Part shown: one piece after another, positions 51,951 to 58,158 of the stretch
How positions within the stretch are numbered: position 1 is the first letter of the stretch
How the letters are laid out: each line of letters opens with the position of its first letter
Source of the DNA: Candidatus Mailhella excrementigallinarum
Lineage (GTDB): Bacteria > Desulfobacterota > Desulfovibrionia > Desulfovibrionales > Desulfovibrionaceae
Direction of reading: 5' to 3'
Length of the DNA stretch: 58,158 bases
NCBI GenBank assembly: GCA_944324075.1
Contig: CALUUZ010000018.1
Span: 1-58,158 of the forward strand
Position numbers and translations under genes: made by a program
Notes under the pieces: generated by a model
Databases searched by the model: none
What the model was told of the DNA's origin: nothing
What the model saw: the letters and a program-made list of their open reading frames with translations, nothing else

Positions 51951-52597
51951 TGAACGCCAGAAGACAGGAAGCCGGCGGACTGGCCCGTTATTCCATTTTG
52001 GCGTGTTTACCGGGGGCTGGCCTGTGCGTTGTGTGTACTTCCCTGTTCCTTGTCGGAAATCCGCATCCATGTTCTGCGGGATACCTCACAGGCATGATGA
52101 TGGGCAGCATGGGCGGCATGGACAGCAATGCCAACAGAATTGACGATAATGCTTCTTCGCCGGTCTATTATGTAACAGACGGAAAAACAGGTTCATGGAA
52201 CATATCATATTCCGGCAAACTTGTTATCCCTTCATCTGACGGCATTCTTGAACTCATCTTGTCCCCGGTTGAACGGGCTACATTCAAAAATGGAAAACTC
52301 ATGAGCTATTCATTTTTCAACAATAGAAATGAGAATCTGAGACAAAGAGCATTCATTGAAAATGCGAAAAACATTTATCTGAATCGCCATAATGGAAAAC
52401 TGAGAGGATATCTGTACCATTTTCATAAAGATATGAAAAATGCCGAATTGATAATGATAGAGCGTAAAAAAATTGAAATATCATATTTCCCAGACATGAA
52501 GGAATACCATGTATTTTTCGGAAACATGAGAAATATTGGAATAACTGACTTGCGACATGTTTTGAAAGACTCAGAAAAAACTGGAGAGAACAAATGA
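51950..52597 (+). CDS. Hypothetical membrane-anchored protein, variable patch
   Basis: 215 aa. A GC-rich beginning (MNARRQEAGGLARYS, then one membrane segment CLPGAGLCVVCTSLFLVG and a Met/Gly run GMMMGSMGGMDS) changes after about residue 65 to an AT-rich, charged extracytoplasmic-looking domain (SYFPDMKEYHVFFGNMRN near the end). It is coupled to trbL by TGATG and to the next gene by ATGA. No family recognised. Its place between trbL and trbC and the composition switch mark it as part of an exchangeable patch. Confidence 0.6.
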   Translation: MNARRQEAGGLARYSILACLPGAGLCVVCTSLFLVGNPHPCSAGYLTGMMMGSMGGMDSNANRIDDNASSPVYYVTDGKTGSWNISYSGKLVIPSSDGILELILSPVERATFKNGKLMSYSFFNNRNENLRQRAFIENAKNIYLNRHNGKLRGYLYHFHKDMKNAELIMIERKKIEISYFPDMKEYHVFFGNMRNIGITDLRHVLKDSEKTGENK

Positions 52598-52986
52598 CAA
52601 ACGCCAGAGAAAAGCAGCGTCATGGACGCCATGCGGCAGGATACGGCAAGGCAAGTGATCCAGGAGATGCTGAAAGCGGACTGCTGAGGAATTTGGAAAG
52701 AATGTTCTCACTGGACTACTGGGAGTCTCCGGACAGATTGGGACGCTATCTCCTTTTGGTGTGGGCACTCTGTTTATTATACTTTCTCACTACAGCAGTT
52801 GTCTTTTATGAAGATTGGCGTCTTCTGTTCTCCTTTTTTATTTTAATATTGCCAATAATATTCTTTATGATTTTCATGTTTTTTCGTTTCATGGCATTTT
52901 GCATCGGGCCTGAAATTCTATTACTGGTCAACTTTTTCAAACGAAATATATTATCTGGAAATAAAAAAGAAAGTACGGACTCATAG
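52594..52986 (+). CDS. Hypothetical membrane protein, 130 aa
   Basis: It begins with a GC-rich, hydrophilic stretch (MTNAREKQRHGRHAAGYGKA) that resembles the start of the preceding gene (both have NAR near the N-terminus), then two or three AT-rich membrane segments (YLLLVWALCLLYFLTTAVV; LFSFFILILPIIFFMIFMFF). ATGA overlap with the preceding gene. No family recognised. Confidence 0.6.
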   Translation: MTNAREKQRHGRHAAGYGKASDPGDAESGLLRNLERMFSLDYWESPDRLGRYLLLVWALCLLYFLTTAVVFYEDWRLLFSFFILILPIIFFMIFMFFRFMAFCIGPEILLLVNFFKRNILSGNKKESTDS

Positions 52987-53057
52987 AGTCATATATTCAT
53001 TCCATGAAGTACAGAGACTCTTCAAAACCGTATAAAGATAATACCAAAGGATTCAAT

Positions 53058-53450
53058 ATGTGCATCAGACCCATCCGATACATCACATATAGCGTTTTCC
53101 TCATTCTTGGCGTTCTGTTCGTCCTGTTCATGGCGGCGATCACCTCGAACAATCCGCCTCCCGAACTTGCCGAACTCGCCGGCCACAGGGAACTTGCAAC
53201 CATCATCCGCATTCTTTTCTTTGTTTCGTGCCTGTACGGACTCCTGCAACTTTTCTGGACGGCGCTCGAAAGGGAATCCCAAAAACTTCAAGTACAGCTT
53301 GAAACAAACCTGAAAGACACTCTTTCCGGCTCTGAAAGGCGGAAAAGGAAGGAACGTCAGAGGAAAACATTTGTCCGGCACAAGCGATACAAATGCTCAA
53401 GCCGGAGACACATACACTTCAAACCCATTTCCGGAGTCAGACATGAATAG
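53058..53450 (+). CDS. Hypothetical membrane protein, 130 aa
   Basis: The ATG at 53058 has AAAGGA six bases before it. An earlier ATG (53004) lacks a site. Two membrane helices (YITYSVFLILGVLFVLFMAA; TIIRILFFVSCLYGLLQLFW) are followed by a very basic tail (RRKRKERQRKTFVRHKRYK). The stop overlaps the trbC start by 8 bases. The tail could bind nucleic acid or membrane lipids. No family recognised. Confidence 0.6.
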   Translation: MCIRPIRYITYSVFLILGVLFVLFMAAITSNNPPPELAELAGHRELATIIRILFFVSCLYGLLQLFWTALERESQKLQVQLETNLKDTLSGSERRKRKERQRKTFVRHKRYKCSSRRHIHFKPISGVRHE

Positions 53451-53775
53451 GACGCTGCTTTTCCTTGGAGTTGTTGCCCTGGCGCTGTTCCTGCTGCCGA
53501 TTGACGTTTTTGCCAGCGAGGGAACGGGCGGAGATCTGCCTTATGAGAGCTTTCTGCAGGGGCTGCGGAACAGCATGACGGGGCCGGTGGCCTATACCAT
53601 CTCCCTGGTTGCCATAGTCGTGTCGGGCGCGACACTGGCATTCGGCGGAGATATCCAGGGCTTTGCCCGTACCCTTCTGATGCTTGTACTGCTCATCGGG
53701 ATCATCATCGGCGCAAACGCCATGATGTCGGGATTCTTCGGCAAGGGCGCACTCATCACGGCGGGAGTGATGTAA
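53443..53775 (+). CDS. trbC: Conjugal transfer pilin TrbC (VirB2-like)
   Basis: Pilin subunit precursor, 110 aa, with a signal sequence (about 1-24, ending VFA) and two hydrophobic helices (VAYTISLVAIVVSGATLAFGG; LMLVLLIGIIIGANAMMSG), the expected VirB2/TrbC layout. TrbC pilins are cyclised in RP4. The ATG at 53443 has GGAG six bases upstream. The stop overlaps the trbD start (TAATG). Confidence 0.85.
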   Translation: MNRTLLFLGVVALALFLLPIDVFASEGTGGDLPYESFLQGLRNSMTGPVAYTISLVAIVVSGATLAFGGDIQGFARTLLMLVLLIGIIIGANAMMSGFFGKGALITAGVM

Positions 53776-54074
53776 TGGCGCTGCACTCCACGCCGATCCA
53801 CCGCTCGCTCGTCCGTCCCCTGCTGCTTCTGGGCGGGGATCGGGAGCTTGTACTGCTGTCCGGCCTTCTGTCCGGGGCGCTGATCTTCACGTCCATGACA
53901 TGGTTTTCCGCCGTATACGGCCTGCTACTGTGGTTCGGCGGGCTGGCCATACTGCGGAGCATGGCAAAGGCCGATCCGCTGATGCGTAAAGTGTACCTGC
54001 GGCACCGCCTGTACCGGAAATACTACCCGCCGCGCTCAACGCCCTGGCGTGTGAACAGAAGGCCGTACCTATGA
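53775..54074 (+). CDS. trbD: Conjugal transfer protein TrbD (VirB3-like)
   Basis: Small inner-membrane protein, 99 aa, which works with the TrbE ATPase. It has a short N-terminal HSTPIHRSLVRPLLLLGGDRE motif typical of the family, two membrane segments and a basic tail (YLRHRLYRKYYPPRS). Overlaps both neighbours (TAATG, ATGA). Confidence 0.88.
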   Translation: MALHSTPIHRSLVRPLLLLGGDRELVLLSGLLSGALIFTSMTWFSAVYGLLLWFGGLAILRSMAKADPLMRKVYLRHRLYRKYYPPRSTPWRVNRRPYL

Positions 54075-56632
54075 TCATCACGCTGCTGTCCATCGGGATC
54101 GCCGTACTCGGCCTTGTCCTGTTCGCCGTGCTGACAGGGCGCATCCGCGAAGCAGGGGACATGGTGAAACTCAAAAGACACCGCTCGGCAACAGCCGGAG
54201 CTGCGGATCTGCTGAACCCCGCCGCCGTGGTGGAGGACGGGATCATTGCCTGCAAGTCCGGGGCGCTGATGGCCGCATGGATATATGAAGGAGACGATCT
54301 TGCTGCCAGCACGGACACGGATCGCAACCACGTTGCCGCCGTCATCAATGCGGCGCTGGGCGGTCTGGGCGACGGATGGATGATCCATGTGGACGCCGTG
54401 CGGCGGGAATCTCCGGCCTATATCGCGCCCGGCGTCTCGCACTTTCCCGATCCTGTGTCCGCAGCCATAGATGAAGAGCGCCGCCGCTTTTTCGAGAATC
54501 AGGGAACCATGTATGAAGGATACTTTGTCCTCACGGCCACATGGTATCCGCCGCTGCTTGCCCAGACAAAATTCACCGAACTCATGTTCGATGACGATAC
54601 GGAACGCCCCACACTGGAAGCGCACTATTCCCGGCTGCTGGAACAGTTCAAAAAATCTCTGCAAACGCTTGAATCCCGCCTGTCCTCCGTGTTCCGCATG
54701 GAGCGTCTGGGAGCGCAGCGCTGCATCTGCGAAGATGGAACGGAAGCGACGTTTGATTACTTCCTTTCCCATCTCCAGTTCTGCGTTACCGGCATCCGCC
54801 AGCCGATCCGGCTGCCTTCGACTCCGGTGCATCTGGATGCGCTGCTCGGCGGGCAGGAGCTGTACGGCGGGGTTATCCCGAAAATCGGGAGACATTTCAT
54901 CCAGGTGGTGAGCATCGAGGGATTTCCCCAGGACAGCTGCCCCGGAATGCTGTCGGTTCTCACGGATCTTGACATGGAATACCGCTGGTCAACCCGTTGC
55001 ATTTTTCTGGATCGCCATACCGCCAATGCCCACATAAAAACTTATGAAAAAAAATGGAGTCAGAAACAGCATGGACTCGTTGATGTGGTCTTCCGCAGAC
55101 AGAAGGAACCGAATGAAGATGCCCTGAATATGACAAAAGATTCCGAAGCAGCAACGAGCGAAATCGAGAGCGGAGTTGTTGGCGGGGGATACTACACAAG
55201 TGCTGTCATCCTGATGAATGAGGATCGGTCTCGGCTTGAAGCCGCCGCACTGAAACTCCAGAAGACGATATTCAACCTCGGCTTTGCCGCGCGCATCGAG
55301 ACGCTGAACACGCTGGACGCATGGATGGGAAGTATCCCCGGCCACGGCGTGGAAAATGTCCGCCGCCCGATCCTGAACACGCTCAACCTGGCGCACCTGC
55401 TGCCCGTCTCCAGCATCTGGACGGGGGAAAACGCCGCGCCCTGCCCGTACTATCCGGCAAACGCTCCGGCGCTCATGTACACAGTGACAACCGGGCACAG
55501 CCCGTTCCGGCTGAATCTGCATGTCCGTGATCTGGGGCACACGATCATGTTCGGCCCCACGGGGGCGGGCAAGTCAACCGCGCTTGCCACTCTGATTGTC
55601 CAGTTCCTGCGCTATGAGGGCATGACCGTTTACGCCTTTGACAAGGGCATGTCGCTCTATGTGCTGACACGGGCCTGCGGGGGGCGGCACTACATGATTT
55701 CCGGGGACAGGGATCCTCTCAGGTTCGCGCCGCTGCAATATCTGCAATCTTCCGGGGATCGCACATGGGCGGCGGAATGGCTGGAAAGCGTTCTGGAACT
55801 GAACGGCGTGACGGCCACTCCCGCGCAGCACAATGAAATTGTGAGAACATTGATCAACATGGCCGGAAGCGGAGGGAAAAGCCTGACGGAGTTTGTGGCT
55901 CTGGTGCAGGATGCGGAAATCCGCGAAGCCCTCAAGGGTTATACCGTGGACGGCGGCATGGATTTGCTGGACGCGGAAGAGGACGGGCTGAGTCTGGAGC
56001 AGTCCCTGCACCTTGTCACATTCGAGTTTTCCGAACTCATGGAGCGCGGCCAGAAATGGGCATTGCCGGTGATGCTCTACCTGTTCCGGCGGATTGAAAA
56101 ATCCCTGAAGGGGCAGCCCGCCATGATCGTGCTGGATGAAGCATGGAGCATGCTCGAACATCCCGTGTTCTCGGCAAGGCTGCGGATGTGGCTGAAGGAA
56201 ATGCGCAAGCTGAACTGCCTTGTCCTCATGGCTACGCAGGCGCTTGAGGATTTGGCGAATACCACGGCGGCTCTGACCGAAACCATAGTACAGTCCACGG
56301 CCACAAAAATCTGTCTGGCCAACAGGAACGCCCGCACGGCTCCGGCGCTGTACCAGCGCCTGGGCTTCAACGAACAGCAGATTGCAATCATCTCGTCCTG
56401 CACGCCCAAGAGCGACTATTACCTGATGTCCGACAAGGGCAGCCGCCTTTTTTCCCTGGCGTTGCAGCCTCTGGCTCTGTCCCTGGTCGCGGCAGGCGAC
56501 CGAGACACCGTACTGCATGTTCAGGAGCTTGAAAAAGTGTGGGGCGAGTTGTGGCTTGAAAAGTACCTCGCGGAAAAGGGACTCGACCTGAAAGACTTTC
56601 AGACCCCGGAAACACGGGAAGGAGCCATATGA
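54071..56632 (+). CDS. trbE: Conjugal transfer ATPase TrbE (VirB4 family)
   Basis: Largest ATPase of the mating apparatus, 853 aa. It has an N-terminal membrane segment (2-22), the CagE/TrbE/VirB N-domain (about 170-450), then Walker A GPTGAGKS (495-502) and Walker B AMIVLDEAWSML near residue 684. ATQALEDLANT and the FGPTGAGK context match the family. A short segment near codons 310-375 is lower in GC than the rest. ATGA overlaps on both sides. Confidence 0.95.
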   Translation: MIITLLSIGIAVLGLVLFAVLTGRIREAGDMVKLKRHRSATAGAADLLNPAAVVEDGIIACKSGALMAAWIYEGDDLAASTDTDRNHVAAVINAALGGLGDGWMIHVDAVRRESPAYIAPGVSHFPDPVSAAIDEERRRFFENQGTMYEGYFVLTATWYPPLLAQTKFTELMFDDDTERPTLEAHYSRLLEQFKKSLQTLESRLSSVFRMERLGAQRCICEDGTEATFDYFLSHLQFCVTGIRQPIRLPSTPVHLDALLGGQELYGGVIPKIGRHFIQVVSIEGFPQDSCPGMLSVLTDLDMEYRWSTRCIFLDRHTANAHIKTYEKKWSQKQHGLVDVVFRRQKEPNEDALNMTKDSEAATSEIESGVVGGGYYTSAVILMNEDRSRLEAAALKLQKTIFNLGFAARIETLNTLDAWMGSIPGHGVENVRRPILNTLNLAHLLPVSSIWTGENAAPCPYYPANAPALMYTVTTGHSPFRLNLHVRDLGHTIMFGPTGAGKSTALATLIVQFLRYEGMTVYAFDKGMSLYVLTRACGGRHYMISGDRDPLRFAPLQYLQSSGDRTWAAEWLESVLELNGVTATPAQHNEIVRTLINMAGSGGKSLTEFVALVQDAEIREALKGYTVDGGMDLLDAEEDGLSLEQSLHLVTFEFSELMERGQKWALPVMLYLFRRIEKSLKGQPAMIVLDEAWSMLEHPVFSARLRMWLKEMRKLNCLVLMATQALEDLANTTAALTETIVQSTATKICLANRNARTAPALYQRLGFNEQQIAIISSCTPKSDYYLMSDKGSRLFSLALQPLALSLVAAGDRDTVLHVQELEKVWGELWLEKYLAEKGLDLKDFQTPETREGAI

Positions 56633-57324
56633 AACTGTTCGACAAGGCAAAGGAACCCGCGCGGGATAATCCCTATCTGAACGCGCGCCGGGTGTGGAAT
56701 GCCCATGAAGGGGAAATCCTGTCCTCACGGCGGACATGGCAGATCATCGGGATTCTGAGCCTGCTGATCGCCCTGAGCGCGGTCGGCGGCATCGTTTACA
56801 TCGGGCAGCAGTCAAAATTCATCCCGTATGTGGTGGCCGTGGACAAGCTGGGAAACGCGGCGGCGATATCCCGCGCGGATCGCGCGGCTCCGGTAGACAG
56901 CAGGGTCATGCAGGCGACGCTTGCCGCGTTTATCAACGATGCGCGGCTGGTCACGCCGGATGTCGCCGTACAACGGGCGGCAATATTCCGCCTGTACGCG
57001 CATCTGGCCCCCAGGGAGCCCGCCACGCTCAAGATGACGGAGTTCCTGAACGGCTCGGAAGACGCGAATCCGTTCAACCGGGCGGCAACCGAAACCGTGC
57101 ATATCGAAATCACATCGGCGCTGCCTCAGTCCGCCGAGACATGGCAGATCGACTGGATCGAGGAAACCCGGAACCGGGAGGGAGCCTTGAAACAGTCCGT
57201 GCGGATGCGGGCGCTGGTGACGGCGTATGTGGCTCCTCCGGACAACAGGACGGGAGAAGAGCAGATCCGCCGCAATCCTCTGGGAATATTCGTCCGGGAT
57301 TTCTCCTGGGCCAAGCAGTTGTGA
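56629..57324 (+). CDS. trbF: Conjugal transfer protein TrbF (VirB8-like)
   Basis: Inner-membrane scaffold protein, 231 aa: short cytoplasmic N-terminus (KEPARDNPYLNARRVWNAHEG), one membrane helix (about 36-58) and a periplasmic VirB8-like domain with FIPYVVAVDKLGNA at its start. It overlaps trbE by 4 bases. The next gene begins 7 bases after it. Confidence 0.92.
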   Translation: MKLFDKAKEPARDNPYLNARRVWNAHEGEILSSRRTWQIIGILSLLIALSAVGGIVYIGQQSKFIPYVVAVDKLGNAAAISRADRAAPVDSRVMQATLAAFINDARLVTPDVAVQRAAIFRLYAHLAPREPATLKMTEFLNGSEDANPFNRAATETVHIEITSALPQSAETWQIDWIEETRNREGALKQSVRMRALVTAYVAPPDNRTGEEQIRRNPLGIFVRDFSWAKQL

Positions 57325-57331
57325 GGAAGGA

Positions 57332-58158
57332 ATGAAAGCCGCTTACCTGCTGATGACCGCCGTTCTTGCATCCGGCTGTGCGCTGCATGGCGCATCGACG
57401 GGCACATCCACGGACGGCTTCGGAAACCAGTATCAGGGCGATGTCCGCTATCTTGCCGATGCCGCCGCCGAAGCGCTGGAACAGCGCTACCCTCCGGCAC
57501 ATACCAGTGTGCTGCTGCTCCGTGTCCCCGGCCAGTTCGGGGAATATCTGGAATCCTCCCTGCGCCGCAGGGGCTATGCCGTGACGCAGAATCCGGAGTC
57601 ACGGGCCACCGCGCGTATCAGATACACTGCGGATATCCTTCCGGATGAGTGGCAGCAGCCTGCCGGATACGCCAGCATCCAGACGGATGACGGCCAGCAT
57701 TTCAGCTTTGTGCGCCGCCTGCATGATGAAGAACTGCCGCCCGCCACATATGCCGATGTTTCCCCGGCTCTGGCCGAACCGTTGTCGCCCCTGCCGGGGC
57801 GTGAAGAAAAGGTGACGCCGGAAAAGGAAAGTCCGGCGCCTTCCCCGGTTCCACCGGGGCCGAAGGTCATGCTGCGTGAAGGCGTCCTTGCCAGCCTGCC
57901 GCGCGGCTGGAAGTACACCATTCCCAATGCCGACAAGCGGACAGTGAGCGTTCCGGCGGCTTCGTCCGGGGACTGGCGGGAACGGATTTCCGTCATGGCG
58001 GAAGCGGCGAACTGCCGGGCCTCGTTTGATGAGACGGCCCGCCGCGTTTCGCTGCTGGATGCCCCCGTACCTGCTCCGGAACCAGTCCGGACAGCGGCAA
58101 AAACCGGGTCGGAGAACACCGCCGTTTCCACCGCGCTGCATGAAATCCATCCCGAACC
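57332..58158 (+). CDS. trbH: TrbH-like conjugal transfer lipoprotein, incomplete at window edge
   Basis: An open frame of at least 275 codons runs off the right edge. It starts ATG after GAGGAAGG and has a lipoprotein signal (MKAAYLLMTAVLASGCALHG, Cys at residue 16). Position after trbF and the LASGCAL lipobox suit a TrbH-type protein. It is longer than RP4 TrbH, with a Pro-rich linker (about 165-195) and a C-terminal part (DWRERISVMAEAANCRASFD) that looks like the small domains of TcpQ/secretin-associated proteins. It may combine TrbH with an outer-membrane assembly domain. trbG and trbI are expected to follow. Confidence 0.65.
   Translation, partial: MKAAYLLMTAVLASGCALHGASTGTSTDGFGNQYQGDVRYLADAAAEALEQRYPPAHTSVLLLRVPGQFGEYLESSLRRRGYAVTQNPESRATARIRYTADILPDEWQQPAGYASIQTDDGQHFSFVRRLHDEELPPATYADVSPALAEPLSPLPGREEKVTPEKESPAPSPVPPGPKVMLREGVLASLPRGWKYTIPNADKRTVSVPAASSGDWRERISVMAEAANCRASFDETARRVSLLDAPVPAPEPVRTAAKTGSENTAVSTALHEIHPE

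Larger units (their letters stand above)
43205..58158. mobile_element. Integrative conjugative element, left part
   Basis: From about 43,205 to the right edge the DNA carries hypothetical genes, a winged-helix-like protein and a P-type (Trb) conjugation operon, all on the plus strand except AT-rich inserts. The left boundary is set by the truncated dehydrogenase gene. An 8-bp inverted repeat (AAAAGTTT at 43206-43213 with 43228-43235) lies at the junction. No integrase, relaxase or coupling protein is in view. They should be beyond the right edge. A plasmid co-integrate would look the same. Confidence 0.7.

Noticed and set aside
43205-58158. CRISPR arrays, integrase or relaxase genes within the element
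   Set aside because: No regularly spaced repeats were seen, and no tyrosine or serine recombinase, relaxase or coupling protein motif is present in the part shown.

Overview
The window is GC-rich bacterial chromosome. It most resembles a member of the Desulfovibrionaceae (Desulfovibrio, Bilophila or Mailhella-like). The evidence is a class I cytochrome like Desulfovibrio c-553, a PAS chemoreceptor with clustered cysteines, multihaem and bd-like redox genes, and leuA-leuC beside pssA-psd. This placement is inference, because no rRNA or other taxonomic marker is present.

Layout. 1-900: a terminator and a small IS200/IS605-type element with a TnpA gene, among many short palindromes. 964-6430 (minus strand): leuC, leuA, pssA, psd and aroE, covering leucine, phosphatidylethanolamine and shikimate synthesis. 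6512-10445: a DapA-family lyase divergent from ribokinase and two tandem nucleoside hydrolases, a likely nucleoside and ribose salvage locus. 10561-16309: a peptide/nickel-type ABC importer whose binding protein diverges from the permease-ATPase operon. 16555-20236 (minus): the conserved rpmH-rnpA-yidD-yidC-jag run with a good rpmH promoter. 20384-24884: a Pro/Ala-rich exported protein, a pyridoxal kinase-like enzyme, a TauE/SafE permease and a MATE exporter. 25747-32554: a chemoreceptor, a two-subunit class I fumarase, HU, an RlmM-like methyltransferase and an acyl-CoA synthetase. 32969-35485: an orphan hypF. 35574-39640 (minus): a membrane redox module of two bd-oxidase-like subunits, one ending in a cytochrome c domain, plus a membrane-anchored seven-haem cytochrome. 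40597-42905: cytochrome c-553 and a GMC-type flavoprotein dehydrogenase.

At about 43,205 the chromosome gives way to an integrated conjugative element that runs off the right edge. The junction cuts the gene for the small subunit of the GMC dehydrogenase, and only its last 95 or so codons remain. The element carries a translationally coupled block of small genes, one with a DUF1937-like domain. A winged-helix-type protein follows, then a P-type (Trb) mating-pair operon in the order trbB, trbJ, trbL, trbC, trbD, trbE, trbF and a TrbH-like lipoprotein. Three AT-rich patches break into this operon: between trbB and trbJ, across the trbJ/trbL junction, and between trbL and trbC. The middle patch encodes a lipoprotein on the opposite strand, in the slot where RP4 keeps its entry-exclusion lipoprotein gene trbK. 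It also replaces the adjoining ends of trbJ and trbL. This is the most likely place for an undescribed system, a swappable exclusion cassette.

Other unexplained structure includes a dispersed intergenic repeat of about 80-170 bp (two tandem copies before cytochrome c-553), a second repeat pair, and a start-site leader shared by three loci. No CRISPR array, rRNA or complete tRNA was seen.
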